Below are positions 1-10,174 of a stretch of DNA of 64,000 nucleotides, in pieces. Below the pieces are notes generated by a model. The model was not told the origin of the DNA. It saw only the letters and a program-made list of their open reading frames with translations, and searched no databases. Positions within the stretch are counted from its first letter, which is position 1. Every line of letters begins with the position of its first letter. Position numbers and translations under genes: made by a program. The stretch comes from CAWGXG01 sp963826505 (GTDB lineage: Bacteria > Chloroflexota > Anaerolineae > Aggregatilineales > Aggregatilineaceae), in the NCBI GenBank assembly GCA_963826505.1, contig CAWGXG010000005.1, forward strand, positions 62,001-126,000, given 5' to 3'.

Positions 1-131
1 TGCCAATGGCGTGGCAGATGATCTTTGACACGCTGCCACCAACGTTTCACCTTTCCCCGATACAACTTCCACCATGCTTGGAGCAGCGCTATACCCAACA
101 GCAGGGTGACCAGTCGCTCAATCCGTACCAT
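1..131 (-). CDS. partial ORF cut by the window start, possible transposase N-terminus
   Basis: The frame opens with ATG at 131 on the minus strand and runs off the left edge without a stop, giving 43 residues. It starts with a short hydrophobic stretch (LVTLLLGIALL). A Trp/Arg/Lys-rich segment follows, with WWKLYRG and then WWQRVKDHLPRHW. I recall this pattern at the start of certain environmental IS transposases, just before a Cys-containing zinc-ribbon part, but the diagnostic region lies outside the window. It could equally be a small membrane protein. The surrounding IS debris favours the transposase reading; confidence is low. Confidence 0.3.
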   Translation of the reverse strand, partial: MVRIERLVTLLLGIALLQAWWKLYRGKVKRWWQRVKDHLPRHW

Positions 132-336
132 AGCCCCATTCCTTGACTGTGATCAAAAACGCCTGGGTCATTCTCGTCATAAGTGTTTATTCGTCAAGGT
201 TTAGGCCCTTTTCAAGCCTTTTGCGAATTGCCCACGATTTTCGAGGACGGAGATCATATCGCGCGGGTGCACTCAAGCCATACTCCTCATTGTATCCGGG
301 AACCGACTCAATTCATACTCCCTCACCATTGCCACT

Positions 337-846
337 TCAACGCATAGGTTTCGAACAGCACAGGTTTTGCTCCCACATAAGGCGCTGGCGTTTGTCGGGC
401 AATAGCTCGGCCTTGCTCACGTTCACAATGGACATGCGCCCAGCATTCTTCTCAACCATCCAGGTGCGTTTGCAGTGACGGCCCTTGGGGAAAATCACTC
501 CTATCTTCAACCGCTTCATGCGGTAACTGACGTCGGTTTCGCTCCAACCTTCAGAAACCACAAACCCGTTGCGTACGACGCGATCAATGGCAATCTGCAT
601 CACGTCGCCACACCGTTTGGTTTCACGTAAAGAAATCAACACCCGGACCTTGTCCCCGTCTTGGTACCGGTCTACAGGTACCCCCGGTGAACACCGATAT
701 TCGGCGAATATCTGCCCTTTGCCCCACGCCTGATCCTCATACGCAGTCACGAAGTCCTGGAGAAATCGAACCGTTTCACGTTTGCGGTAGACCGCTTTCT
801 TGCCCCGCGTGTCACACGGCTCAAGTGTATGCTCGAAGTCCAGCAC
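337..846 (-). CDS. conserved hypothetical protein, about 170 residues
   Basis: This is an intact minus-strand frame with a GTG start at 846. The frame stays open for roughly 20 more codons upstream (including a VGLYEVLDF stretch) before a TAA, so the real start may be slightly further up and is not certain. The product is soluble and rich in charged residues. Recognisable stretches are TRGKKAVYRKRETVRFLQ, a YRCSPGVPVDRY turn and a VIFPKGRHC segment near residue 125. It resembles an uncharacterised family I associate with Chloroflexota genomes, but I cannot name a domain or function. It stands alone between IS remnants. Confidence 0.5.
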   Translation of the reverse strand: MLDFEHTLEPCDTRGKKAVYRKRETVRFLQDFVTAYEDQAWGKGQIFAEYRCSPGVPVDRYQDGDKVRVLISLRETKRCGDVMQIAIDRVVRNGFVVSEGWSETDVSYRMKRLKIGVIFPKGRHCKRTWMVEKNAGRMSIVNVSKAELLPDKRQRLMWEQNLCCSKPMR

Positions 847-1182
847 CTCATAGAGGCCAACTGACCTCTCGGCGGTGATCGCTTTCAGAAGTTACAACCC
901 TTGTACCGCAAGGGCCATCCAGTCCGAGCTTGCTATGCGGAAGAATAAACTCCAAACGCTTGTGGCTGAATTCGATTGCTGAATTTCACGGGGATTCGAC
1001 ATGCTACGATGTAGCGTAAGGGGTTGGCCGATGTCTGTCAAGCCGCCGGAAAACTACCAAGAATACCCGGCATTGTCCCATAGTTTTGTAGCCGTTTTCT
1101 TCAGATTATGGGCTTTGCGCGTAAGTTTGAACAGCCTCGATCAGCCTGTTATTGATCTTGCGTTGCCGCACGTTGAGGCTAA

Positions 1183-1400
1183 GACGATCCAGAGCCGGTT
1201 TGTTCCATACTTTCACCTTGGTTTCGATCTGTTGAATGCCACTTGTGATCAGTTGTTTGCCTGCGTTCCAGAGTTGACGCCAGTTCATCGTAAGTATCCT
1301 TTTCATGAGAGGGGGGAGACGACTTAGGCTATGATCTCAGGCGAGGATTATACTTGGTACAGGCGAAAAATCACGTCGGACGACATAAGTAGCCGGGACA
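1183..1400 (-). mobile_element. IS remnant: transposase N-terminus plus right inverted repeat (copy 1)
   Basis: These 218 bases match 22941-23158 without gaps and with few substitutions. The segment holds the first ~35 codons of a transposase on the minus strand (MNWRQLWNAGKQLITSG) and ends with the 25-bp terminal repeat that finishes in agtagccgggaca. Similarity stops at 1183, where unrelated sequence begins, so the rest of the element is deleted. On the right the repeat abuts a different transposase fragment at 1402, which suggests this IS inserted into, or recombined with, an older one. Confidence 0.75.
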
Positions 1401-1401
1401 G

Positions 1402-1671
1402 GTAGCGGACAAAGGCTATATCAGTGACCAGGACCAACAGTTGAGCTATATCCATGGCCGCGTGCGACTCATTCCCAAGCAACGGCGCAATATGACCGGC
1501 AATACGATTGAAGATGCGGCTCTAATCGGCGCGCATCGCTCCGGCATTGAGACGGTCAACAGCCAGCTTGAGAAAATGGGTCTACAACGGCTTCATGCAC
1601 GCACCAATTCCGGTTTCTCGTTGAAGGTGTTGGCGTCCTTATTGGCGCTCACCTTCACCAACGCTCTCTAG
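1402..1671 (+). pseudogene. C-terminal fragment of a DDE transposase, IS982-like
   Basis: An open frame without a proper start encodes about 89 residues beginning VADKGYISDQ and ending LLALTFTNAL. The order is: an ADKGY motif after the second catalytic acid region, a basic patch (IPKQRRNM), the IETVNSQLEK motif holding the third acidic catalytic residue, a RLHART motif, and a terminal hydrophobic helix. This is the end of IS982/IS5-type transposases. Everything upstream is missing, replaced by the right end of another IS that stops at 1400. The fragment cannot be active. The family assignment rests on recalled motifs. Confidence 0.6.
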
Positions 1672-1789
1672 CAATCAAGGTCATAATAGACTATAATACT
1701 GTTGTTAAGATCATATTCGATACCTAATTCATCAACAATCATATTAGTTACTGCGTTTCGACTGCGTATTCTCTCTATCGCATGTCATC

Positions 1790-2233
1790 ATGTCGAGTGA
1801 GGAAATCGTCGAAATCTTGCCAGCCGAAGACTATCCCAGCGATATGGGGCTGGCTCTGCATGCCCTCCGTCGCAACAAACTCGCCAACCACTCGAGGTCG
1901 CACGCGATGCGGCCGAGGCGCTGGAGTTGATCTTCGCAACCTGGGCGCACAAGCATCGTACGTGCGGAACGGCCCGTGCGTCAGTCTACTGGACCCCAAA
2001 CTGCGCAAAGTCGATGGGCTGGAAGTGCTGCGGCGCGTCAAAGGCGACCCGCGCACGAAGAATTTTCCGGTAGTCGTCCTCACGTCGTCGCGCGAAGAGC
2101 GCGATATCGTCGAAAGTTATGCACTGGGGTCAATAGCTACATTACCAAACAGGTGGACTTCGACCAGTTCACCGAAGCCGTGCGCGCGTTGGGATTCTAC
2201 TGGCTGCTGCTCAACCAGCTCTCCGCCGACTGA
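1790..2233 (+). pseudogene. decayed Rcp1/CheY-like response regulator
   Basis: Pieces of one receiver domain lie in order but in different frames. An ATG at 1790 starts MSSEEIVEILPAEDYPSDMG, which matches the usual EDNPSD acidic pocket with substitutions. A second frame from about 1980 gives LLDPKLRKVDGLEVLRRVKG and VVLTSSREERD. A third from about 2125 gives GVNSYITKQVDFDQF and GFYWLLLNQ. Several indels therefore break the gene, and the phospho-acceptor Asp block is damaged (LLDPKL). Intact relatives are the tandem regulators at 15357 and 15802. It sits directly upstream of the kinase at 2360 and was probably its cognate receiver. Confidence 0.75.
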
Positions 2234-2359
2234 AGCATCCCGAGGCGAAGCTTGCCCTCTTACCGGACGTCTGGCACCCGTTTCCTGGGAACCGAGTACC
2301 GAGGTCAGATGGTTGTTGGCGAAGTCTGACGCGAAAAAGAGCGACCGTGGAGGACGAAC

Positions 2360-5300
2360 ATGGGCGTCGCGCTGAACATCGTAATCCTTGAGGACCGTCC
2401 AGCGGACCTTGAGATGGTGCTGCACGAACTGCGCCGGGCTGGATTCAAACTGAACTGGCGCCAGGCCGATAATGAAGCCGACTTCGTCGCCAGTCTCGAC
2501 TCGCCCCCCGACATCATCCTGGCAGATTATTCCCTACCCCAATGGGACGCGCCGGCTGCGCTCCGCGCCGTACATGAACGGGGCTTGGATATTCCACTCA
2601 TTATGATAAGCGGCACAGTCGGTGAGGATGTCGCCGTCGAGTGCATCAGGCTGGGGGCAGTCGATTACCTCCTCAAAGACCGCTTGGCCCGCCTGGGTTC
2701 GGCAGTAACCAGCGCATTGGAGAACAAGCGCCAGCGGGTGGCGAAGGAGCAAGCCGAGGAACAGCTTCGCCGATCCGAAGCGACACTCAGAAATGCCCAG
2801 CGCGTCGCCCGAGTTGGCAGTTGGGCTTGGAATGTCAAGACCAATCAACTTGTATGGTCGGATGAGATGTTTCATATCTTTGGCATTGAGAAGGAGGATT
2901 TTTCGGGCTCTCTCCAGGACGTGATCGCCCGGGCCATCCATCCCGATGATCGTTTTAAAGTCGATCAGTCAAAACTTTCAGTTATCAATGAAAACAAACC
3001 GGTCCCGCTTGAATACCGCGTGATCTGGCCCGACCAGTCGATACACGTAGTGTGGGCCGAAGCTGGAGAGTTGGTGATTGACGAAATAGGCAACCCGGCG
3101 CTTCTGACCGGCATTGCACAAGACATCACCGAGCACAAGCGGACGGAAGCGGCGCTCATCGCCTCTGAAACACGTTACCGGCGGCTCTTTGAAGCGGCCA
3201 AAGATGGTATCCTGATTCTCGAGGTCGGTAGCGGCAAGATAGTTGATGTCAATCCCTTCCTGCTCGACCTGATGGGGTATTCTCAGGGGGAAATCCTGGG
3301 AAAAGAACTGTGGGAGATAGGTTTTTTCAAAGACATCATAGCATCCCACGCGGCTTTTCTCGAGCTAAAGGACAAACGTTATATCCGTTACGAAGATTTA
3401 CCGTTGGAAACCAAAGATGGGCAGCGCCTTGATGTGGAGTTTGTCGGCAATGTCTATGAGGTGAACGGCACTCAAGTAATCCAATGCAATATCCGCGACA
3501 TCACCGCGCGTAAGCAGGCACAGGCACTCCAACAGCAGCAGCACCAATACCTGGAATTTCTCCAAGAAACGTCGCTTGAATTGGTGTCTCAATTTGACCT
3601 GGATCATCTGCTGGAAAATATCGTCCGCCGCGCAGGTGATCTGGTCGGCACGACGTCGGGCTTCTTGGATCTGATTGAGCCAGAAACCGGGCAACTTTTG
3701 CCCATGATTGGTCTGGGGACTTTGGTCGAATCCCTCAATTATGTAGTGCAGCCCGGCCAGGGATTAACTGGAAAGGTCTTACAAACCGGTAAACCTCTGG
3801 TGGTGAACAACTACGATGATTGGACAGGCCATTTAGATGGTTTCCCGAATCATCTCCTCCGCTCCGCCATCGGGGTTCCGCTCTTAGCGGATTCACAGGT
3901 GTTGGGCGTGCTAGGGCTGGCCTACGACACTACCACCGACTGCACGTTCAGCCCGGAAGTGATTGCTATTCTGGAACAGTTCGCCCACCTCGCCTCGATT
4001 GCCATTAAGAATGCCCGCCTTTTCTCCAGGGTTCAACAGGAATTGACGGAACGCAAGCGAGCAGAAACAGATCTCGAAAAACAGTACCGCGCCTTACGTT
4101 TCCTGCATGAGATTGCTGTAGAAATTGGAGGGGAACTGGAACTATCTGCTCTGCTCCATAATATTATGATGCGCGCTGTGGAGTTGATGCAGGCTAATCG
4201 GGGCGGCGGCATTTACTTGTATGTCGCAGAAGAGAATATTTTGAGGATGGTCGAAGGAGCTGGAATCAATCAGGATCGCGTGGGTTGTACGGTGGCGCTC
4301 AACGAAGGCGTGGCCGGGCGAGTGTTTCAAACAACACGGCCTGTGATTATTGAGGATTATACCCATTGGGCAGAGCATTCGACGATTCTCGTTGCCTCAC
4401 CGCCCAGCACCGTAATGGGTATTCCCTTACTAAATAAAGGACAGGCCATTGGGGTTATAACCCTGATAGCGGATTCATCTCAACGCACTTTCACTGAAGA
4501 AGATATGCTCTTGACGGAGATGTTTGCTGCTCAAGCCAACATTGCGATTCAGAACGCTCAACTGTACGGAAAAGCACAACAGGAATTGACTGAACGCAAG
4601 CGGGCAGAGAATGCGGAGCACGACCAGCGGGTCCTGGCCGAGGCCCTGCGGGATACGGCTGCTTCGTTGATCAGCGCGCTGGACCGCGATGCCGTGATGA
4701 ACACGATCTTGGAGAACCTATCGCGTGTGCTGCCGCATGACGCCGCTAACATCATGCTGATTGAGGGTGATGAGGCCTACGTGGTCTATTGGCGTGGCTA
4801 TCGTCCGACGAACGTAGATCCTCTGCGAAACTTTCATGTCCCGTTAGCCACTCCCAATTTGCAAAAGATGGTGATCACTCAAGCTCCCCTCCTGGTGTCG
4901 CATATCGATCAAGTTTCTGATTGGATGCACCAACCGTATATGGAATGCGTGAAATCCTATATTGCCGCACCCATTTGTTCGCACGACACCGTCATCGGCT
5001 TTCTCAGTGCGGACAGCGATGTACCGAACTTCTTTACCGAAGACCATGCTCAACGTCTGCAAGCGTTCGCCGATCAAGCGTCTATCGCGATTGAACATGC
5101 TCAGCTGTACGAGGAAATTCAGCGCTATGCCGCTGTACTCGAACAACGGGTCGAGAAACGCACCGCGCAGCTTAATCACGTCAAAGAGCGCATGGAGGCG
5201 ATCTTCAACGGCAGCAGCGACGTGATGATTATGTGCCGCAGGGACGGTACCATCGACCAGGTCAATCCTGCCTTTCACACCATCTTCAAGATCAAAGCGG

Positions 5301-6277
5301 ATGACGTCCACAACCAGTCGCTTATTATGCTGGTTGTGCCTGAGCACACCGCGACAATGGAACAGTCATTTGTCGCCGTCTTAGAAACCCAGCAGCCGCA
5401 ACGGTTGGAAGTTATCGCACGGGGCGCTGAAGGCACGTCATTTGACGCCGACATTGTGTTGTCACCAGTGGTTGGATCAGACGATCAATTGTTCGGTGTT
5501 ATTTGCAGCGTGCGCGACATTACCGTACGTAAAAAGATGGAAGTCCAACTCCGTCAAATCTTAACGCACGAGATGGAACTGAGTGAACTCAAATCGCGTT
5601 ACGTCTCGATGGCGGCCCATGACTTGCGTAATCCGTTGGCGATCATCCTGAGCGCCATCGATATCATCCACCACTACAGTGACCGGCTGACAATCGAACA
5701 AAAACAAAGCACGTATGATCGCATTCGAGCCAATATCAAAGTCATGGTTGATATGCTCGATGACATTCTGACCATTGGACAGGTTGAATCCGGCAAGCTG
5801 GTATTCGAGCCAGCTCCAATAGACACGGTTGCTTTCTGCCAAAATCTGGTCGCGGAGGCACGTCAGACGGTTCGTACCACGCAAAACATCGAATTTTCCA
5901 GCCAGGGGAATTGCGGCACCATCTATCTGGATGCTAAGCTGCTGCGGCACATGCTTGGCAATCTGCTTTCGAACGCGCTCAAATATTCCCCAGAGGAAAG
6001 CACTGTGACGTTTACCGCAGATTGCGCGCCAGGCCAGATCACGTTCCGTATCCAGGATCATGGCATCGGTATCCCAGAAGCCGACCGATCGCGGTTGTTT
6101 GAAACCTTTCATCGGGCAAGCAATGTCCGGCAAATACACGGCACCGGGTTAGGGTTGGCTATTGTTAAGCAGTCAGTGGAATTGCACGGCGGTACGATCT
6201 CATTTGAGAGCGAAGAAGGTGTTGGGACAACGTTTATTATCGTGCTGCCTGTTATTGGACTGGAGCGCAGCGGTTGA
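2360..6277 (+). CDS. soluble hybrid histidine kinase, REC-PAS2-GAF3-PAS-HisKA-HATPase
   Basis: This 1305-residue cytoplasmic kinase has no membrane segment. In order it has an N-terminal receiver (residues 1-125, phospho-acceptor D56 in LADYSLP), two PAS domains (about 145-265 and 267-390), three GAF domains (about 400-550, 580-735, 755-910), and a coiled linker and third PAS (about 935-1050). The dimerisation/phosphotransfer helix carries H1087 in AAHDLRNP, and the ATPase domain has N box NLLSNALKYSP, G1 DHGIGIP and G2 GTGLGLAI. The leading receiver suggests it takes phosphate from another kinase; the GAF/PAS string suggests several small-molecule or redox inputs. The second PAS and the HisKA region are nearly identical to those of the kinase at 17793, pointing to recent duplication. 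The start at ATG 2360 is the first Met before the receiver. Confidence 0.92.
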   Translation: MGVALNIVILEDRPADLEMVLHELRRAGFKLNWRQADNEADFVASLDSPPDIILADYSLPQWDAPAALRAVHERGLDIPLIMISGTVGEDVAVECIRLGAVDYLLKDRLARLGSAVTSALENKRQRVAKEQAEEQLRRSEATLRNAQRVARVGSWAWNVKTNQLVWSDEMFHIFGIEKEDFSGSLQDVIARAIHPDDRFKVDQSKLSVINENKPVPLEYRVIWPDQSIHVVWAEAGELVIDEIGNPALLTGIAQDITEHKRTEAALIASETRYRRLFEAAKDGILILEVGSGKIVDVNPFLLDLMGYSQGEILGKELWEIGFFKDIIASHAAFLELKDKRYIRYEDLPLETKDGQRLDVEFVGNVYEVNGTQVIQCNIRDITARKQAQALQQQQHQYLEFLQETSLELVSQFDLDHLLENIVRRAGDLVGTTSGFLDLIEPETGQLLPMIGLGTLVESLNYVVQPGQGLTGKVLQTGKPLVVNNYDDWTGHLDGFPNHLLRSAIGVPLLADSQVLGVLGLAYDTTTDCTFSPEVIAILEQFAHLASIAIKNARLFSRVQQELTERKRAETDLEKQYRALRFLHEIAVEIGGELELSALLHNIMMRAVELMQANRGGGIYLYVAEENILRMVEGAGINQDRVGCTVALNEGVAGRVFQTTRPVIIEDYTHWAEHSTILVASPPSTVMGIPLLNKGQAIGVITLIADSSQRTFTEEDMLLTEMFAAQANIAIQNAQLYGKAQQELTERKRAENAEHDQRVLAEALRDTAASLISALDRDAVMNTILENLSRVLPHDAANIMLIEGDEAYVVYWRGYRPTNVDPLRNFHVPLATPNLQKMVITQAPLLVSHIDQVSDWMHQPYMECVKSYIAAPICSHDTVIGFLSADSDVPNFFTEDHAQRLQAFADQASIAIEHAQLYEEIQRYAAVLEQRVEKRTAQLNHVKERMEAIFNGSSDVMIMCRRDGTIDQVNPAFHTIFKIKADDVHNQSLIMLVVPEHTATMEQSFVAVLETQQPQRLEVIARGAEGTSFDADIVLSPVVGSDDQLFGVICSVRDITVRKKMEVQLRQILTHEMELSELKSRYVSMAAHDLRNPLAIILSAIDIIHHYSDRLTIEQKQSTYDRIRANIKVMVDMLDDILTIGQVESGKLVFEPAPIDTVAFCQNLVAEARQTVRTTQNIEFSSQGNCGTIYLDAKLLRHMLGNLLSNALKYSPEESTVTFTADCAPGQITFRIQDHGIGIPEADRSRLFETFHRASNVRQIHGTGLGLAIVKQSVELHGGTISFESEEGVGTTFIIVLPVIGLERSG

Positions 6278-6516
6278 GTGGTTTGTAGAATGTAGAATTG
6301 CGTGTAGATACAATACTCAGCTAATGCGCGGCAAGCTCCACAGGGAAGAATACGCGATACACCGAATCGGACGGGGTGTTATAGGCGGCGTACGGTTGCC
6401 GAGTCACTGCGGACCAGATGGATGCGTACAGGTTGTCGGCCTAGCGCTGAACGATGGCAGTCAAGCTCAAATGCTCACATAATTGGAGCCAACTGTCCCC
6501 AAGGGAGGATCGGTCA

Positions 6517-8568
6517 ATGGAAGGTCATGGCAAGTCTCGTCCAGATCTAATGGCCGAAATCGCGGAATTACGCGCCCAATTGGCTGAAACCGAAAGCAGT
6601 AGGTCCAACTACCAGCAGATTCAACAGGAACTGACCAGAGAACGAAATTTGTTGCGAGTCCTCATCGACCATTTCCCAGACCTCATTTACGTCAAGGATC
6701 GCCAAAGTCGCTTCATGGTCGGCAATCTGGCGGTAGCCCAGTTGATGGGTACAGCGCCTGATGACCTCGTTGGCAAAACTGACTTCGATTTCTACCCGCG
6801 TGAAACGGCACTGCCCTATTTTGAGGATGAACAGCGAATCATTGAGACCGGGGAACCGCTGATCAATCGCGAGGAGCACAGTCTGGACCAACAAGCGGGC
6901 AAGTCCGGTTGGCTGTTGACCACCAAGGTGCCGTACACAGATCACTTGGGTGAAATTGTAGGAATTGTAGGCATAGGTCGCGATGTCACCGATTTGAAAG
7001 AAGCCCAGATTGCTCTCGTCCAGGCCAAATCCGAGGCGGAATCAGCCAGCCGGGCCAAAAGCGCATTTCTGGCTAACATGAGTCATGAACTCCGGACGCC
7101 GTTGAATGCGATCATTGGCTACAGCGAACTGTTGAAGGAAGATTGCGAGGATCTTGGATATACCGATTTCATACTGGATATCGAGAAGATCCGAGTTGCC
7201 GGGACTCACTTGCTATCCTTAATCAATGATATCCTCGATTTCTCAAAGATCGAAGCCGGGAAAATGGAATTAAACCTTGAGGAGTTCGACGTTGGGAGCA
7301 TGCTTGTAGCGGTTGAGTCTACGGTGCGCCCCCTGATTGAAAAGAATTCCAATACCTTGCATATCGAAATAGATGAAAATCTTGGTGCTATGGTCGCTGA
7401 CGTGACCAAGGTGCGCCAGGTAATCCTAAACCTGCTGAGCAATGCCGCCAAGTTCACCGAACACGGGCAAATCACGCTCGACGTGAGCGAGGGGACCGAA
7501 CACGGAGTTGATTACATCAGATTTGATGTTCGCGATACCGGGGTTGGGATGACTCCTGAGCAAGTGGCCAGAATTTTCAGCGAATTCACTCAAGCAGACG
7601 CCTCGACAACGCGCAAATTCGGTGGAACTGGCTTGGGACTGGCCATCAGTCGGCGCTTCTGCCAGATGATGGGGGGCACCATCGACGCTGAAAGCACATT
7701 TGGGGTGGGCTCCACGTTCACCGTTCAATTGCCCAGGCGGGTGCAGCAACCTCAAGACCGGGCCAGTGAACAGCCAATTGCTCCAGCTGCGGACCTGCCC
7801 CACGACGCTATGACCATCCTTGTCATTGATGACGACGCAACCGCCCGCGACCTGCTTACACGCGCGCTCATGAAAGAAGGTTTTCGCGTCGAGATTGCGG
7901 CGGATGGCCGGCAAGGGTTGGAACGCGCGCGCGTCGTTCGCCCAGATGTGATCACGTTGGATGTGCTGATGCCAGGGATGGATGGGTGGGCCGTGCTTCG
8001 AGAACTCAAAGCCGACGACAACCTTTCAGACATTCCGGTGATCATGATCAGCATGATCGATGAGAAACCCCTCGGCTTTTCATTGGGGGCCTCCGATTAT
8101 CTGATGAAACCCGTGAATCGCCACGAGATGATCAGCATCTTGGAGAAATACCGCCAATCTGATGTCGTCCGGACCTCACGGGTTCTTGTGGTCGAAGACG
8201 ATGTCGATGTGCGTGCAATGTTGACTAAAATTCTCAGCGATGAGAACTGGCGAGTGGTCGAAGCTGGTGACGGTGTGGAGGCCCTGGAGAAGATCTCCGA
8301 GGAAATGCCTGATCTTATTCTGCTTGACCTCATGATGCCTGATCTCGATGGATTCGAATTTCTAGCCGAGTTGCGCCAATATTCAGAACGGAAACAGATT
8401 CCAGTAATCGTTCTGACAGCCAAAGAACTCAACCCGCACGAACTGGAGAAGTTGCGCGGTTCGGTGGAGAGCATCATGGTGAAACGGAGTTTCAACCACG
8501 GGGAGTTCATATCAGCCATTCGGGAACAACTCAACAAACCACGCGGTGTGAGAAACGAGGACGAATGA
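6517..8568 (+). CDS. hybrid histidine kinase, PAS-HisKA-HATPase-REC-REC
   Basis: ATG 6517 is chosen over upstream in-frame starts because it follows a good Shine-Dalgarno (aagggagg) at the right distance; this gives 683 residues. The order is a short coiled coil, one PAS domain (about 45-170), HisKA with H190 in MSHELRTP, an ATPase domain (G1 DTGVGM, G2 GTGLGLAI), and two C-terminal receivers with D482 (LDVLMPG) and D604 (LDLMMPD). No membrane segment is present. It would autophosphorylate on H190 and pass phosphate to its own receivers, then onward. There is no Hpt domain, so one must be supplied elsewhere if a full relay operates. It is followed 10 bases later by a single-domain receiver, so the two are surely co-transcribed. 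Confidence 0.92.
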   Translation: MEGHGKSRPDLMAEIAELRAQLAETESSRSNYQQIQQELTRERNLLRVLIDHFPDLIYVKDRQSRFMVGNLAVAQLMGTAPDDLVGKTDFDFYPRETALPYFEDEQRIIETGEPLINREEHSLDQQAGKSGWLLTTKVPYTDHLGEIVGIVGIGRDVTDLKEAQIALVQAKSEAESASRAKSAFLANMSHELRTPLNAIIGYSELLKEDCEDLGYTDFILDIEKIRVAGTHLLSLINDILDFSKIEAGKMELNLEEFDVGSMLVAVESTVRPLIEKNSNTLHIEIDENLGAMVADVTKVRQVILNLLSNAAKFTEHGQITLDVSEGTEHGVDYIRFDVRDTGVGMTPEQVARIFSEFTQADASTTRKFGGTGLGLAISRRFCQMMGGTIDAESTFGVGSTFTVQLPRRVQQPQDRASEQPIAPAADLPHDAMTILVIDDDATARDLLTRALMKEGFRVEIAADGRQGLERARVVRPDVITLDVLMPGMDGWAVLRELKADDNLSDIPVIMISMIDEKPLGFSLGASDYLMKPVNRHEMISILEKYRQSDVVRTSRVLVVEDDVDVRAMLTKILSDENWRVVEAGDGVEALEKISEEMPDLILLDLMMPDLDGFEFLAELRQYSERKQIPVIVLTAKELNPHELEKLRGSVESIMVKRSFNHGEFISAIREQLNKPRGVRNEDE

Positions 8569-8578
8569 GGGAGGATGT

Positions 8579-8944
8579 ATGCCGAAGCTTCTAGTGGTCG
8601 AAGATGACGATGCGAACCGGGACATGCTCTCGCGGCGATTGATCAAGCGCGGTTTTGATGTGGTGAGTGCGGTAAATGGGCTGCAGGCCGTTGAACTCGC
8701 GTACTCGGAACTGCCCGACCTGATCCTAATGGACATCAGTTTGCCAGAGTTAGATGGTCTCGATGCCACGCGCAAGATCCGGGGTTCACAGGAGACGCAC
8801 GCGATCCCTATCATTGCCCTGACCGCACACGCATTCCGGGAAGATCGTGAACAATGTTTGGCTGCCGGATGCAACGACTACGATATCAAGCCAGTCGATT
8901 TTTCGCGATTGATTCTTAAAATTGAAGCATTGCTTCCAGGGTAA
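8579..8944 (+). CDS. single-domain response regulator, CheY/DivK-like
   Basis: This 121-residue protein is one receiver domain. The acidic pocket is EDDD (residues 8-11), the phospho-acceptor is D52 in LMDISLPELDG, and the switch and lysine positions are in ALTAHAF and the C-terminal KPVDF. It has no output domain, so it must act by protein contact or as a relay intermediate, as DivK does. The start follows gggagg, 10 bases after the hybrid kinase stop. The next gene, another receiver-kinase, begins about 115 bases on. Confidence 0.9.
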   Translation: MPKLLVVEDDDANRDMLSRRLIKRGFDVVSAVNGLQAVELAYSELPDLILMDISLPELDGLDATRKIRGSQETHAIPIIALTAHAFREDREQCLAAGCNDYDIKPVDFSRLILKIEALLPG

Positions 8945-9058
8945 GTCGGCCGCATTGTCTTGCGGGGGCCGCCGGTTCGATTTGCTGCACTCTTGGTCTG
9001 GCTCTTGAGCCCAACCCACGCAATTACATCACCCGACGTTAGGAAGAAGGATACACAC

Positions 9059-10174
9059 ATGCCAGCATCGCCAGGTGTGATCTTAGTCGTCGATGACAAC
9101 GAAATGAACCGCGACGTGATATCGCGACAAATAAAGCGGCAGGGCCATGAGGTGATGACTGCTTCTAGTGGAATGCAGGCGTTGGAAATGCTTAAGGCGC
9201 AGCCATTTGATCTGATATTGCTAGATATAATGATGCCTGGCATGAACGGGTACGAAGTCCTCGAACGACTGCGGGCGGATGAGGCTTTGCGCCGTATTCC
9301 TGTCGTCGTCGTATCTGCGGTTGATGATTTGGACAGCGTCGTTCGGTGTGTCGAGCTGGGGGCAGAGGATTACCTGTTCAAACCTATCAACCGCACACTG
9401 CTGCGCGCGCGGGTAGATACTTGCCTGGAGAAACGGAGTTTGCAAGAAAAAGAAGTCGGTTATCTTAAAGAGATTAACCGGCTGAAGGATGAATTTCTCC
9501 GCATGGTCTCGCACGACCTCAAGAATCCACTATTTGTGATCATTGGGTATCTCCACATTCTCGAAACAGGCGATTATCTGACCAACGAAGAGGGCAAAGA
9601 GTTCCTAAGCGAAATTGGGCGAAGCGCCGCGCGGATGCAAACCCTGATAGAGGACCTGTTGGACCTGAACAAAATCGAATCAGGACTGGCAATAAAACTG
9701 GAACCGGTGCCTATGAACAGTTTTCTGCAGCTTAGGCTGTCTGAGTTCACTCTGCTGGCCCAGGAAAAGCAGATCGAGCTCGTATTTGACCCTGGTCCTG
9801 AAACCGAGCTATTCCTTGATCCCAATCGGATGGCACAGGTGCTGGCCAACCTGATCTCAAATGCTATCAAATATACTCCGTCAGGGGGATCGGTCGAACT
9901 CTCTACTGTTGTTGAATCCGATCATATGGTCATCACAATCGCTGATACAGGTTTTGGCATACCTGAAGATGCGATTTCCCACCTGTTCGAGAAATTCTAC
10001 CGCGTCAACCGCGCCGAACACATGCGATCCGAGGGGACGGGGTTAGGGTTGGCAATCGTTCAGGCTATCGTTGAGCAGCACCAGGGGACAATTCGCGTAG
10101 AGAGTCAACTGGGCGTAGGCAGTGTCTTTACCGTGTCACTGCCTCGTATGGCGCAGAAACTACATCCAGGGTAG
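9059..10174 (+). CDS. receiver-histidine kinase (REC-HisKA-HATPase)
   Basis: ATG 9059 is preferred to the longer frame because the receiver begins right after it and a gaagga motif lies upstream; this gives 371 residues. The order is a receiver (1-125, D56 in LLDIMMPG), a short coiled linker, HisKA with H152 in VSHDLKNP, and an ATPase domain with N box NLISNAIKY, G1 DTGFGIP and G2 GTGLGLAI. It has no sensory PAS or GAF domain and no membrane segment. It therefore looks like an intermediate kinase whose activity is set by phosphorylation of its own receiver, probably by the kinases upstream in the same operon. Confidence 0.9.
   Translation: MPASPGVILVVDDNEMNRDVISRQIKRQGHEVMTASSGMQALEMLKAQPFDLILLDIMMPGMNGYEVLERLRADEALRRIPVVVVSAVDDLDSVVRCVELGAEDYLFKPINRTLLRARVDTCLEKRSLQEKEVGYLKEINRLKDEFLRMVSHDLKNPLFVIIGYLHILETGDYLTNEEGKEFLSEIGRSAARMQTLIEDLLDLNKIESGLAIKLEPVPMNSFLQLRLSEFTLLAQEKQIELVFDPGPETELFLDPNRMAQVLANLISNAIKYTPSGGSVELSTVVESDHMVITIADTGFGIPEDAISHLFEKFYRVNRAEHMRSEGTGLGLAIVQAIVEQHQGTIRVESQLGVGSVFTVSLPRMAQKLHPG

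Noticed and set aside
5561..6139. 192-codon antisense frame over a kinase
   Set aside because: Shadow of the HisKA/ATPase region.
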